Assembly (NCBI RefSeq): GCF_043555935.1
Contig: NZ_JBIGIB010000006.1
Coordinates: 186,001 to 250,000, forward strand
Direction of reading: 5' to 3'
Origin: Pelomonas baiyunensis
GTDB taxonomy: Bacteria > Pseudomonadota > Gammaproteobacteria > Burkholderiales > Burkholderiaceae_C
Length of the DNA: 64,000 nucleotides
The notes under the pieces are model-generated. The model searched no databases, was not told the DNA's origin, and saw only the letters and a program-made list of their open reading frames with translations. Of this stretch, positions 45,969-54,408 are shown piece after piece; position 1 is the first letter of the stretch; the number at the start of each line of letters is the position of its first letter. A program made the position numbers and the translations under genes.

Positions 45969-47510
45969 TCACCCCGCTAGTCCGCAATACCGCCTCACAA
46001 ACTCCTCATGCGGCGGCATCACGCTCACGCATTGGGCGATGGTGTCGGAGATGCCCTTGAGGTAGTTGGCCGTGTCGTCGGCGCTTTGCAGTTCGGTCAG
46101 GGCCAGGCCGTGGCGGGGGTGCAGGTTTTGGCCTTCCATCACTTCCAGCCAGCTGGGTTCGCGGAAGAGGTCGCCCTCTTCGTACACGAGGCGGCCGCTG
46201 GCGGCGTAGAGGTCGATGCGGCGGCGCAGGTCGGGCGGAATGCTCATGGCCGCGCAGGCTTGCCAGAAGGGGCTGTCGCTGCGCTGGTTGAGGTGGTAGT
46301 GCAGCACGATGAAATCGCGCACCGACTCGTACCGGGCGCGGCTTTGGCGGTTGTATTCGGCCACCTCGTGCGGCTCAAAGCCCTGGTGCGGGAAGTACTC
46401 GATGAGCTTGGCCACGCCCATTTGAATGAGGTGCAGCGCGGTGGACTCCAGCGGCTCGATGAACCCCGCCGCCAGGCCAATGGCCACCACGTTGCCCTTC
46501 CACGCGGCGCGGCGCATGCCGGTGCGGAACTTGATGAGGCGCGGGTCGGCCAGGGCCGGGCCGTCCAGGTGTTGCAGCAGGGTGGCGGCGGCTTCGTCGT
46601 CGCTCATGTGCTGGCTGCAGTACACGTGGCCGTTGCCCACGCGGTGCTGCAGCGGAATGCGCCACTGCCAGCCGGCGCGGTGCGCGGTGGAGCGGGTGTA
46701 GGGCAGCAGCGGGCCGTGCGGGGCGCTGGGCACGGCCACGGCGCGGTCGCAGGGCAGCCAGTGGCTCCAGTCTTCATGGCCGGTGTGCAGGGCTTGCTCA
46801 ATCAACAGAGCCTGGAAGCCCGAGCAGTCCAGAAACAGGTCGCCCTCAATCACCTCGCCGCTGGCCAGTTGCACGCCGCGCACATGGCCTTGTACGTGGG
46901 CATGCTGCGCGCCGGGCTCGGTGTGTTGCAGCACCTGCACCACCTTGCCCTCGGTGCGGCGCACGCCGCGGCTTTCGCTCACGCGGCGCAGGTACTGGGC
47001 GTAGCGGGCGGCGTCAAAGTGGTAGGCGTAGCCGATGTTGCCCAGCGGCGAGTTCTTCATCTCCGGCCGCGGCAGCATGAAGCGGTTGGCCTGCGCGGCC
47101 GCGTTGGACAGCGCGTACGCATCCAGCGGCAGCGCGCGGCCCAGGGCGCGCATGCGGTGCCAGTAGTGCCAGAACTCCACGGGCCACAGGGTCTCGCGCC
47201 CAATGCCGCCAAAGCCGTGGAAGTAGCGGTCGCCCACGCGGCCCCAGTTCACGAACTCGATGCCGAGCTTGAAGGTGCCTTGCGTGGCTTTCAGGAACTC
47301 GGCTTCGTCCAGCTTGGCCAGGCCGTTGAACACGCGAATGGGCGGAATCGTGGCCTCGCCCACGCCCACGATGCCGATCTCGTCCGACTCCACCAGCCGA
47401 ATTTCGTACGGCGGCTTCAGCACGGCGCTCAGTGCGGCGGCCGACATCCAGCCCGCCGCCCCGCCGCCCACGATCACCACCTTGCGCAGGGGGGCTCCGG
47501 GTTGGGTCAT
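45969..47510 (-). CDS. Flavin-dependent tryptophan-halogenase-family protein (copy A)
   Basis: This is a 513-residue FAD-dependent halogenase of the PrnA/RebH superfamily. The FAD loop is VVIVGGGAAGWMSAAAL. The catalytic lysine is Lys81 in GTFKLGIEF, the family signature W-x-W-x-I-P is at 282-287, and the essential glutamate is Glu356 in EPLESTAL. All halogenation residues are therefore intact. It overlaps copy B by 4 bases and is the last gene of the fructokinase/GH1/halogenase run. Relatives sit next to TonB receptors in Caulobacter and Xanthomonas; their natural substrate is generally unknown. Confidence 0.9.
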   Translation of the reverse strand: MTQPGAPLRKVVIVGGGAAGWMSAAALSAVLKPPYEIRLVESDEIGIVGVGEATIPPIRVFNGLAKLDEAEFLKATQGTFKLGIEFVNWGRVGDRYFHGFGGIGRETLWPVEFWHYWHRMRALGRALPLDAYALSNAAAQANRFMLPRPEMKNSPLGNIGYAYHFDAARYAQYLRRVSESRGVRRTEGKVVQVLQHTEPGAQHAHVQGHVRGVQLASGEVIEGDLFLDCSGFQALLIEQALHTGHEDWSHWLPCDRAVAVPSAPHGPLLPYTRSTAHRAGWQWRIPLQHRVGNGHVYCSQHMSDDEAAATLLQHLDGPALADPRLIKFRTGMRRAAWKGNVVAIGLAAGFIEPLESTALHLIQMGVAKLIEYFPHQGFEPHEVAEYNRQSRARYESVRDFIVLHYHLNQRSDSPFWQACAAMSIPPDLRRRIDLYAASGRLVYEEGDLFREPSWLEVMEGQNLHPRHGLALTELQSADDTANYLKGISDTIAQCVSVMPPHEEFVRRYCGLAG

Positions 47511-49042
47511 GGGGTGTCTCCTCGTGGTGGGCGGGCGCGGCGCGTGCCGGCCAGCCTCGTGTTCAAAAAGTCTTCGTGCCGGGGCATGTGCGCTGCCAGC
47601 TGGGCAATGGCGGCGTGCCGCTGGGCCAGCTGCGCTTGGGCGAACGCTACCGGCACCTCTTTCAGCCAGGGGCTGGTGCGCTGCGGCCAGTGGCCCATGC
47701 CGGTGTGAATGGCCAGCCAGCTGGTTTCGTCAAAGCCCTCGTCGTCGTAGTTGTGCAGCACGCCGGTTTCGCGCCAGGCGTGCAGCTTGTAGGCCAGCGT
47801 GTCGGGCAGGGCTTGCTGCGTCATGTGCTGCCAGAAGGCGCTGTCGCGCCGCTCGCTCAGGCAGTAATGCAGCAAGATGAAATCGCGAATGCGGGCGTAC
47901 TGCCGCGTTTGCTGGGCGTTGAACTCGGCCGCCAGTTCGGGCTGCGGGGCGGGGCTTTGCGTCAGCAGCTGAATGACCCGGCCGATGGCGTTGTGCACCA
48001 GAAAAATGGCGGTGGACTCCAGCGGCTCCAAGAACCCGCCGGCCAGGCCGATGGCAATCACGTTGTGGTGCCAAAAGCGCTCGCGGTGGCCGGCCTGAAA
48101 GCGCAGCAGCCGGGCGCCGTCCAGCGGCGGGGCGTCCAGCTGGGCCAGCAACTGCTCGCGGGCGCGTTCTTCGGAGATGTGCCGGCTGCTGAACACATGG
48201 CCAAAGCCGGTGCGCTCTTGCAGCGGAATGCGCCAGCTCCAGCCCGCCTCCAGCGCGGTCACGCGGGTGTAGGGGGCCAGCGCGTCGCCCGCTCGCGCGG
48301 CGGGCACGGCCCAGGCGCGGTCCAGCGGCAGCCAGGGGCTGTAGTCCACAAAGCCCTGGCCCAGGGTCTGGCCCATCAGCACCGAGGCAAAGCCCGAGCA
48401 GTCGATGAACAAATCGCCCGCCACCTCGCGCCCGTCGGCCAGTTGCAGGGCGCGCACGCGGCCGTCGGCATGGCGGGCCACGGCCACCACCTGGCCTTCG
48501 GTGCGGCGGGCGCCGCGCTGCTGGGCCAGCTGGCACAGGAAGGCGCCGTAGCGCGTGGCGTCAAAGTGGTAGGCGTAGGTGTAGCGCGCACCCAGGCCGT
48601 CGCCCGCGCTGGGCGTCTGAAAGCGGCCGTGCTGCGCCATCACCGTGGGCAGGCAGAACTCGCCCAGGCCGCCGTCGCACTGGGCGCCCAGGCGCTGGAA
48701 CTGGCCCCACAGGGCCATGGGGCCGGTCAGCGGCCCGAAGTCGCCAAAGGTGTGGAAGTAGTGCGTGCCGGGGCGGCGCCAGTCGCGGAACTGGATGCCC
48801 AGCTTGTAGGTGCCGCCGGTGGCGGCCAGGAACTCGGCCTCGTCAATGCCCAGCAGCTGGTTGAACTGCCGGATGGACGGAAACGTGGCCTCGCCCACGC
48901 CGATGGTGCCAATGGCTTCGGACTCCACCACCTCCACCGCCGTGCCCGGCAGCGCGGTGGCCAGGCCCGCGGCCGACATCCAACCCGCGGCGCCGCCGCC
49001 CAGGATGACGATGCGAGCGGGCAGGGCGTGGGCGGGCGTCAT
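47507..49042 (-). CDS. Flavin-dependent tryptophan-halogenase-family protein (copy B)
   Basis: This is a 511-residue paralogue of copy A. It has the FAD loop IVILGGGAAGWMSAAGL, Lys80 in GTYKLGIQF, the signature AGWSWRIPLQ and EPLESTAIF, so it too appears catalytically complete. Sequence between these motifs differs considerably from copy A, indicating an old duplication or two separately recruited genes. A flavin reductase, needed to supply FADH2, is not in view. It begins 134 bases after the GH1 gene on the same strand, so co-transcription from the fructokinase promoter is likely. Confidence 0.9.
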   Translation of the reverse strand: MTPAHALPARIVILGGGAAGWMSAAGLATALPGTAVEVVESEAIGTIGVGEATFPSIRQFNQLLGIDEAEFLAATGGTYKLGIQFRDWRRPGTHYFHTFGDFGPLTGPMALWGQFQRLGAQCDGGLGEFCLPTVMAQHGRFQTPSAGDGLGARYTYAYHFDATRYGAFLCQLAQQRGARRTEGQVVAVARHADGRVRALQLADGREVAGDLFIDCSGFASVLMGQTLGQGFVDYSPWLPLDRAWAVPAARAGDALAPYTRVTALEAGWSWRIPLQERTGFGHVFSSRHISEERAREQLLAQLDAPPLDGARLLRFQAGHRERFWHHNVIAIGLAGGFLEPLESTAIFLVHNAIGRVIQLLTQSPAPQPELAAEFNAQQTRQYARIRDFILLHYCLSERRDSAFWQHMTQQALPDTLAYKLHAWRETGVLHNYDDEGFDETSWLAIHTGMGHWPQRTSPWLKEVPVAFAQAQLAQRHAAIAQLAAHMPRHEDFLNTRLAGTRRARPPRGDTP

Positions 49043-49176
49043 GGCGCGGGGTGGGGCAGGGTGACGTTGGGCTGAGGGGCGCGGCGCCGTGAGCTTAGGC
49101 GGCGCCCCGGGGCGGCCGAATCGGCGCTATCCCGGGGCGCGTGGCGGGCACGGCCCGCGTGGCTGCGGCGGGCGCC

Positions 49177-50571
49177 TCAGGCCCCGCCGGCGGCCCGTTC
49201 GCGCAGGAAGTCGGCGTAGGCCAGCGCGCTGCGCTTGAGGGTGCGCTGCTGGGTTTCAAAGTCCACATGCACCAGGCCAAAGCGGCGCTCGTAGCCAAAG
49301 GCCCACTCGAAGTTGTCCATCAGGCTCCAGATGAAGTAGCCGCGCACGTCCACGCCGTTCTCCATGGCGCGCGAGCAGGCCGCAAAGTGGCGCTTGATGT
49401 AGGACTGGCGCTGCGTGTCGTCCAGCCCGCCGGTGGCGTCCACCGCGTCTTGGCTGGACATGCCGTTTTCCGTCACGTACAGCGGCGGCAGGTTGGGGTA
49501 GTCGCGCTTGAAGGCCTCGAACAGGTCTTGCATGCCTTGGGGGTACACCTCCCAGTCCATGGTGGTGCGCTCCACGTCGGGGTGGCGCACCCAGTCGATG
49601 GTGTCCGGCCCCTTGGAGCGCAGCACGGCGCGGCTGTAGAAGTTGATGCCCAGGTAGTCGATGGGGCGGCGGATGACGTCCATGTCGCCCGTCAGCACCA
49701 GGGGCTCGGCGCCCTTCCAGTAACGCCACAGGTCGGCGGGGTACTCGCCCTTGAGCAGCGGGTCCAGCGCCCAGCGGTTTTGGTAGGTTTCGAACAGGTG
49801 GGCGGCGTCGCGGTCGGCGGCGCTGTCGCTGTCGGGGTAGCCGGGCGCGCAGTTCAGCACGATGCCGTGCTGCGCCTGCGGCGCGTTGGCACGCAGGGCC
49901 GGCAGCGCCAGGCCGTGGCCCAGCAGCAGGTGGTGCATGGCCTGCGCGGCCCAGCGGGGTTGGGCCAGGCCCGGGGCGTGGTGGCCGTCGCCATAGCCCA
50001 GGTAGGCCGAGCACCAGGGCTCGTTGTGCGTGGTCCAGGCGGCCACGTCGCCGTGGCCGGCCAGCTGGCGGCTCATCAGGTCGGCGTAGTCGGCAAAGCG
50101 GTAGGCGGTGTCGCGGTTGAGCCAGCCGCCGCGGTCTTCCAGGTGCTGGGGCAGGTCCCAGTGGTAGAGGGTGACGAAGGCGCGAATGCCGCGCGCGGCC
50201 AGGCCGTCCAGCAGGCGCTTGTAGAAGTCGATGCCGCGCGGGTTGGGCGTGCCGTCCAGGTGCATCACGCGCGGCCACGCGATGGAGAAGCGGTAGGCGT
50301 CCACGCCCAGGCGTTTCAGCACGTCCAGGTCTTGCTCCAGGCGGTGGTAGTGGTCACAGGCCACGGCGCCGTTCTCGCCGCGCAGCACCTTGCCGGGGGT
50401 GGCGCAGAAGCGGTCCCAGATGGACTCGAGCCGGCCGTCGTCGTGCGCGGCGCCTTCGATCTGGTACGACGAGGTGCCGCAGCCGAACACGAAGTCGCGG
50501 TGCCGCATGGGCGAGCCGACGGGGGGCGAAACGAGGTCGGCCAGCGAGGTGGGGGGCGGGGTCAGGTCCAT
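49177..50571 (-). CDS. GH1 beta-glucosidase
   Basis: This is a 464-residue cytosolic retaining beta-glucosidase. The N-terminal signature is FVFGCGTSSYQIEGAA. The acid/base is Glu184 in TTHNEPWCSA and the nucleophile Glu368 in LYVTENGMSS; WSLMDNFEWAFGYERRFGLV near the end is the aglycone-site block. It would split glucose from gluco-oligosaccharides left after mannosidase action; GH1 enzymes can also accept beta-mannosides. It follows the fructokinase gene by 45 bases. Confidence 0.95.
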   Translation of the reverse strand: MDLTPPPTSLADLVSPPVGSPMRHRDFVFGCGTSSYQIEGAAHDDGRLESIWDRFCATPGKVLRGENGAVACDHYHRLEQDLDVLKRLGVDAYRFSIAWPRVMHLDGTPNPRGIDFYKRLLDGLAARGIRAFVTLYHWDLPQHLEDRGGWLNRDTAYRFADYADLMSRQLAGHGDVAAWTTHNEPWCSAYLGYGDGHHAPGLAQPRWAAQAMHHLLLGHGLALPALRANAPQAQHGIVLNCAPGYPDSDSAADRDAAHLFETYQNRWALDPLLKGEYPADLWRYWKGAEPLVLTGDMDVIRRPIDYLGINFYSRAVLRSKGPDTIDWVRHPDVERTTMDWEVYPQGMQDLFEAFKRDYPNLPPLYVTENGMSSQDAVDATGGLDDTQRQSYIKRHFAACSRAMENGVDVRGYFIWSLMDNFEWAFGYERRFGLVHVDFETQQRTLKRSALAYADFLRERAAGGA

Positions 50572-50616
50572 GGGCGGCAGTCGGGAGGGAGTGGCGAGCG
50601 GAAGGGCGGCTGAAGT

Positions 50617-51564
50617 TCAGCGCGGGGCGAGATCGGCGGAAAGTTCGGTGGGCAGGGCATGCAACGCGGTGCGCCACGGTTGCAGGGCCAGCGGGTCGGC
50701 CGGCAGCGGGCCGCGCACGCCGCAAATGAAGGCGGCGTAGCGGTTGGCCAGGGCCAGCGTGGCGTGCAGGTCGCGCCGCAGGGCCAGGCCGGCCAGCAGC
50801 AGGGCGGTGAAGGCGTCGCCCGCGCCCACGGTGTCTTGCAGCGCGGGTTGGCGCACGCCGGGGCCTTGGGCCAGCACGCGGCCCTCGGGGGCGTGCAGGC
50901 GCCAGCCCTCGGCGCCGCGCGTCAGCACCACGCGGTCGAGCTGAAAGCGGGTCATCAGTGCGCTCACCTGCCGGGCTTCGTCCGGCGCGTCGGGCGCCAG
51001 CCAGGCGGCGAGTTGGGCCAGTTCGTCGTCGTTGAGCTTCACCCAGTCGGCCAGCGCCAGCGACGCTTCGGCCAGCTCGCGCGTGTCAGTGCCGGGGCGC
51101 AGGTTCAGGTCCAGCAGGCGGCGGCCGGCAAAGCCTTGCACCAGCGCCCGCACCGTGGCGCGCGAGGTGGCGTGGCGCTGGGCCAGGGTGCCGAAGTACA
51201 GCCAGCCGGCGGGCTGCTGCGCCAGCAGGGCCTGGGCGGGCGCGGTTTGAATGAAGTCCCACGCGGCGGGGGCCTGAATCTCGAACGCATGGCCGCCGCC
51301 CGCGTGTTCCACCACGCGCACGCGGCCGGTGGGTTGGGTGGGGTCCAGCTGCAGGCCGACCTCGCTCAGGCCGTAGCGGCGGGCGCTGTCGCGCAGCAGC
51401 TGGCCGGGGGCGTCACCCGCCGCGATGCGGCTGACAAACGCCACCGGCGCACCCAGGCCGGCCAGCGAGCGCGCCACGTTGAAGGGCGCACCGCCCGGCA
51501 CGGGGCCGTCTTGGAATTCATCGACGAGGGCTTCGCCGATCACGGCAACGCAGGGCACTGGCAT
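50617..51564 (-). CDS. PfkB-family carbohydrate kinase, probable fructokinase
   Basis: This is a 315-residue ribokinase-family enzyme. MPVPCVAVIGEAL at 51564 is preferred, as earlier in-frame codons run over the operator. The sugar-binding PGGAPFNVARSLAGLG (near 22-37) is typical of fructokinases, and DTVGAGDAFTALLL carries catalytic Asp250. With an AGE-family isomerase in the same locus it would convert fructose derived from mannose to fructose-6-phosphate. It is the first gene of the fructokinase-GH1-halogenase unit and diverges from the LacI gene. Confidence 0.9.
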   Translation of the reverse strand: MPVPCVAVIGEALVDEFQDGPVPGGAPFNVARSLAGLGAPVAFVSRIAAGDAPGQLLRDSARRYGLSEVGLQLDPTQPTGRVRVVEHAGGGHAFEIQAPAAWDFIQTAPAQALLAQQPAGWLYFGTLAQRHATSRATVRALVQGFAGRRLLDLNLRPGTDTRELAEASLALADWVKLNDDELAQLAAWLAPDAPDEARQVSALMTRFQLDRVVLTRGAEGWRLHAPEGRVLAQGPGVRQPALQDTVGAGDAFTALLLAGLALRRDLHATLALANRYAAFICGVRGPLPADPLALQPWRTALHALPTELSADLAPR

Positions 51565-51589
51565 GCGAAATATTCTAGGCAACACAAAA

Positions 51590-51602
51590 TGTTTAGTGAA
51601 CA
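51590..51602. promoter_or_regulatory. LacI-type operator candidate between fructokinase and LacI genes
   Basis: TGTTTA-G-TGAACA is an inverted repeat with one mismatch, 26 bp upstream of the fructokinase start. It matches the motif at 36203 and 52865. A half-site TGTTTAGCA (minus strand) lies at about 51697-51705, near the LacI start. Confidence 0.62.
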
Positions 51603-51726
51603 ATTTGCACCCTAGGTTTTGCCCCGAGGCGGCTGCGATGGCGGTTGCCTCTGGGGCAACCCCAGGGCCGGTGACACAATCGCGGCCGTTTTGGGGTGCT
51701 AAACACAGCAGCGGAAGCGAGGGGCC

Positions 51727-52770
51727 ATGGCCGACAAGGGTGTGACGATTCGGGAGTTGGCCGAGGCCGCGGGCGTGTCCATTGGCACGGTGTCACGCGC
51801 CCTCAAAGGCCAGCCCGGCCTGTCGGAGGCCACCCGCGCCCAGGTGCTGAGCGTGGCGCAGCAGATGGGCTACGACACCGCCAAGCTGCGCACCGGCAAG
51901 CCCCGCCGGCTGCTGTTCATCTACAGCCGCAGCATTGGCTCGCTGGCGGCCAACCCGTTTTATTCCTACGTGCTGCACGGCGCCGAAACCGCCTGCCGTG
52001 ACCCGGGCGTGCCGCTGAGCATCATGTCGGTGCTGGGCGGAGAAGACATTGCCGGGCAGATCCGCCGGCACGAGGCCGACGCGCTGCTGGTGGCCGGCTA
52101 CATCGACCCCGAGGCCATGGAGGCGGTGCGCCAGTGCGAGCTGCCCCTGGTGCTGGTGGACCACTTCTACCCCGGCGTGCGCTGTGTGAACGACGACAAC
52201 CTGCGCGGCGGCTGGCTGGCCACGCAGCACCTGCTGGACGGGCAGGCGCAGCGCATTGCGGCCATCTTTGGCCCGCTGGCGCACTACTCCACGTCGCTGC
52301 GGGCCAAGGGCTTCCGCCGCGCGCTGTACGAGGCGGGCCGGCTGTTCGACCCCGACTACGAAGTCATCCTCGACCCCTCGCTGGAATACCGCGACGCCGG
52401 GCGCGACGCCATGCGCCGCTTGCTCGAGTTGCCCGAGCGGCCCGATGCGGTGTTTGCCTACAACGACTCCACCGCCATGACCGCCATCGAGTACTGCCGC
52501 GAGCAGGGCTTGCGCGTGCCGGAGGACGTGCGCTTCGTGGGCTATGACGACATCGAGGCCGCTGCCCACTGCAAGCCGCCGCTCACCACCGTGAAGATGG
52601 ACAAGGAAGCCCTGGGCTACGTGGCAGCACGCGCCTTGATTGAGGGCGATGTGGCGCCGAACGACGCCTCGCTGCCGGTGGAGCTGGTGGTGCGTGAGAG
52701 CTCGGTGCTGCCGCAGGTGCCGGCCGTGGCGGCCGCGCCCGAGCGCAAGGCGCGCAAGACGGCGGCCTGA
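51727..52770 (+). CDS. LacI-family transcriptional regulator of the mannan locus
   Basis: This is a 347-residue repressor. The helix-turn-helix covers residues 6-27 (TIRELAEAAGVSIGTVSRAL) with hinge helix QMGYDTAKLRTGK, followed by the periplasmic-binding-like effector domain (YNDSTAMTAIEYCREQGLRVP and FVGYDDIEAA). It lies between the fructokinase unit and the transporter/GH27 unit. TGTTTA-type repeats before each suggest it represses them and itself; the inducer is probably a manno-oligosaccharide, mannose or fructose, by inference. Confidence 0.92.
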   Translation: MADKGVTIRELAEAAGVSIGTVSRALKGQPGLSEATRAQVLSVAQQMGYDTAKLRTGKPRRLLFIYSRSIGSLAANPFYSYVLHGAETACRDPGVPLSIMSVLGGEDIAGQIRRHEADALLVAGYIDPEAMEAVRQCELPLVLVDHFYPGVRCVNDDNLRGGWLATQHLLDGQAQRIAAIFGPLAHYSTSLRAKGFRRALYEAGRLFDPDYEVILDPSLEYRDAGRDAMRRLLELPERPDAVFAYNDSTAMTAIEYCREQGLRVPEDVRFVGYDDIEAAAHCKPPLTTVKMDKEALGYVAARALIEGDVAPNDASLPVELVVRESSVLPQVPAVAAAPERKARKTAA

Positions 52771-52864
52771 CTGGCCCCAGCCTCGGCGCCGGCCCCGGTG
52801 CCGTCCGGTGGCCTAGGTGTTTCACCGCCTAGTCGCGCCTGCAAACAAGCAACAAAAATCAAGC

Positions 52865-52877
52865 TGTTTACTAAAAG
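52865..52877. promoter_or_regulatory. LacI-type operator candidate before the GPH transporter gene
   Basis: TGTTTA-C-TAAAAG matches the perfect copy at 36203 in the central TTTACTAAA. It lies 30 bp before the GTG start, upstream of the ribosome site GAGGAG (52896-52901). Confidence 0.55.
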
Positions 52878-52907
52878 TGCTGCCTGAAGGCGGCCGAGGA
52901 GACAGCC

Positions 52908-54398
52908 GTGCTTGCCGATTCCCCTTCCGCGGTGGTGCCAGCCCGCGGGGCCGCTTCAGGCCATTCATCCCCTTCACCGGCCGCTGCCGCTGCCGCGCCG
53001 CCCACGGGCAGCGTGCCGCTGTCGCAGCAGGTGGGCTTCGGGCTGGGCTCGTTTCTGGACATGTGGGGCCACTGGCTCTACCAGTCGCTGGCCTTCCATG
53101 TGTTCAACGTGGGCCTGGGCGTGGCGCCGGGGCTGATCTCCACCGCGCTGGGCCTGAAGATCTTTGTGGATGCGGTGTCGGACGCGCTGTTCGGCTGGCT
53201 GTCGGACAACACCCGCACCCGCTGGGGGCGGCGCCGGCCGTACATCCTGGTGGGTGGCGTGCTCTCGGGCATCGGGCTGCCGCTGATGTTTGCGGTGGGC
53301 CGGGGCTGGAGCGACAGCGAGTACTTCGTGTTCATGCTCGTCTCCACCTGCCTGTACGTGCCGGTGATGAGCTGCTTCAACATGCCCTGGAACAGCCTGG
53401 GCGCGGAGATGACGCCGGACTATCACGAGCGCACGCGGGTGATGTCGGTCAAGAACGCGATCCAGAAAATTCCGGAGCTGGCGATGTTCGTGGCCGCGCA
53501 GTTCACGACGCTGGCCATCTTCAACAGCGCCGACGGCAAGCCCGACATCCTGCTGGGCGCACAGGTGTACACGAGCATCCTGGGCGCCATCATGGTGCTG
53601 GTGTCGGTGGCCATCTTTGCGCTGACGCGCGAGCGCTACTACGAAGCCGTGGTGGCCCGCAGCACGCAGCGCGTGCCCTTCAAAGACACGCTGTACCGCA
53701 CGCTCAAGAACCGGCCCTTCCGCCAGATGCTGGGCACCATGCTCGCCTACAACATGGCCACGGCCATGGTGGGCCTGCTGGGCTACTACGCCACCGTGTA
53801 CTACGTGTGCGGCGGCAATGTGGTGGAAGCCACGAAGTGGAACTCGCTGATGGGCGTGGCCGGCCTGGTGTGCGGGCTGCTGGGCATCAGCTTTGCCGGC
53901 GCGGTGGCGCGCCGCTACGGCAAGCGCAACACGTTGATGACGGTGCTGGTGCTGGGCATCTTCGCGTTCATTGGCGACTGGTTCTTCTACAACCCGCAAC
54001 TGCCCTGGCTGCAGCTGTTTGCCAGCGGCGGCGTGGCCTTCATCGGCGCGGGGTTCTGGACGATCTACGGCTCGGCCATGGCCGACGTGATCGACCACGA
54101 CGAACTCGACAGCGGCCAGCGCCGCGAGGGCTCGTTCGCGGCCTGCGGGTCGTGGATTTCCAAGGTGGGCCTGGCCCTGGGCAACAGCGCCTCGGGTTGG
54201 GTGCTGATGTTCACGGGCTTTGACGCCAAGCTGCCGGCGCAAAGCGAGGAGGCGATCTTTCTGATTCGCGTGTTCCTGTCCGGCATTCCCATCGTGGGCC
54301 TGGCGGTGGCGTTGTTCGTGGTGTCGCGGTACTTCCTGACCGAGCAGCGCATGCATGAAATCCGAGCTGAGTTGGAGGCCCGCCGTGGTTCTGTTTGA
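52908..54398 (+). CDS. GPH-family (MelB-like) glycoside-cation symporter
   Basis: This is a 496-residue inner-membrane transporter. GTG 52908 is well placed after GAGGAG. After a Pro/Ala-rich tail of about 40 residues come about twelve helices. Family marks are GLKIFVDAVSDALFGWLSDN with the MelB-like Asp, RTRWGRRRPYILVG, MPWNSLGAEMTPDYHERTRV and ADVIDHDELDSGQRREG. The locus suggests uptake of manno-/gluco-oligosaccharides or disaccharides with sodium or protons. It is followed after 10 bases by the alpha-galactosidase gene. Confidence 0.92.
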   Translation: MLADSPSAVVPARGAASGHSSPSPAAAAAAPPTGSVPLSQQVGFGLGSFLDMWGHWLYQSLAFHVFNVGLGVAPGLISTALGLKIFVDAVSDALFGWLSDNTRTRWGRRRPYILVGGVLSGIGLPLMFAVGRGWSDSEYFVFMLVSTCLYVPVMSCFNMPWNSLGAEMTPDYHERTRVMSVKNAIQKIPELAMFVAAQFTTLAIFNSADGKPDILLGAQVYTSILGAIMVLVSVAIFALTRERYYEAVVARSTQRVPFKDTLYRTLKNRPFRQMLGTMLAYNMATAMVGLLGYYATVYYVCGGNVVEATKWNSLMGVAGLVCGLLGISFAGAVARRYGKRNTLMTVLVLGIFAFIGDWFFYNPQLPWLQLFASGGVAFIGAGFWTIYGSAMADVIDHDELDSGQRREGSFAACGSWISKVGLALGNSASGWVLMFTGFDAKLPAQSEEAIFLIRVFLSGIPIVGLAVALFVVSRYFLTEQRMHEIRAELEARRGSV

Positions 54399-54408
54399 GG
54401 GGCGCGTG

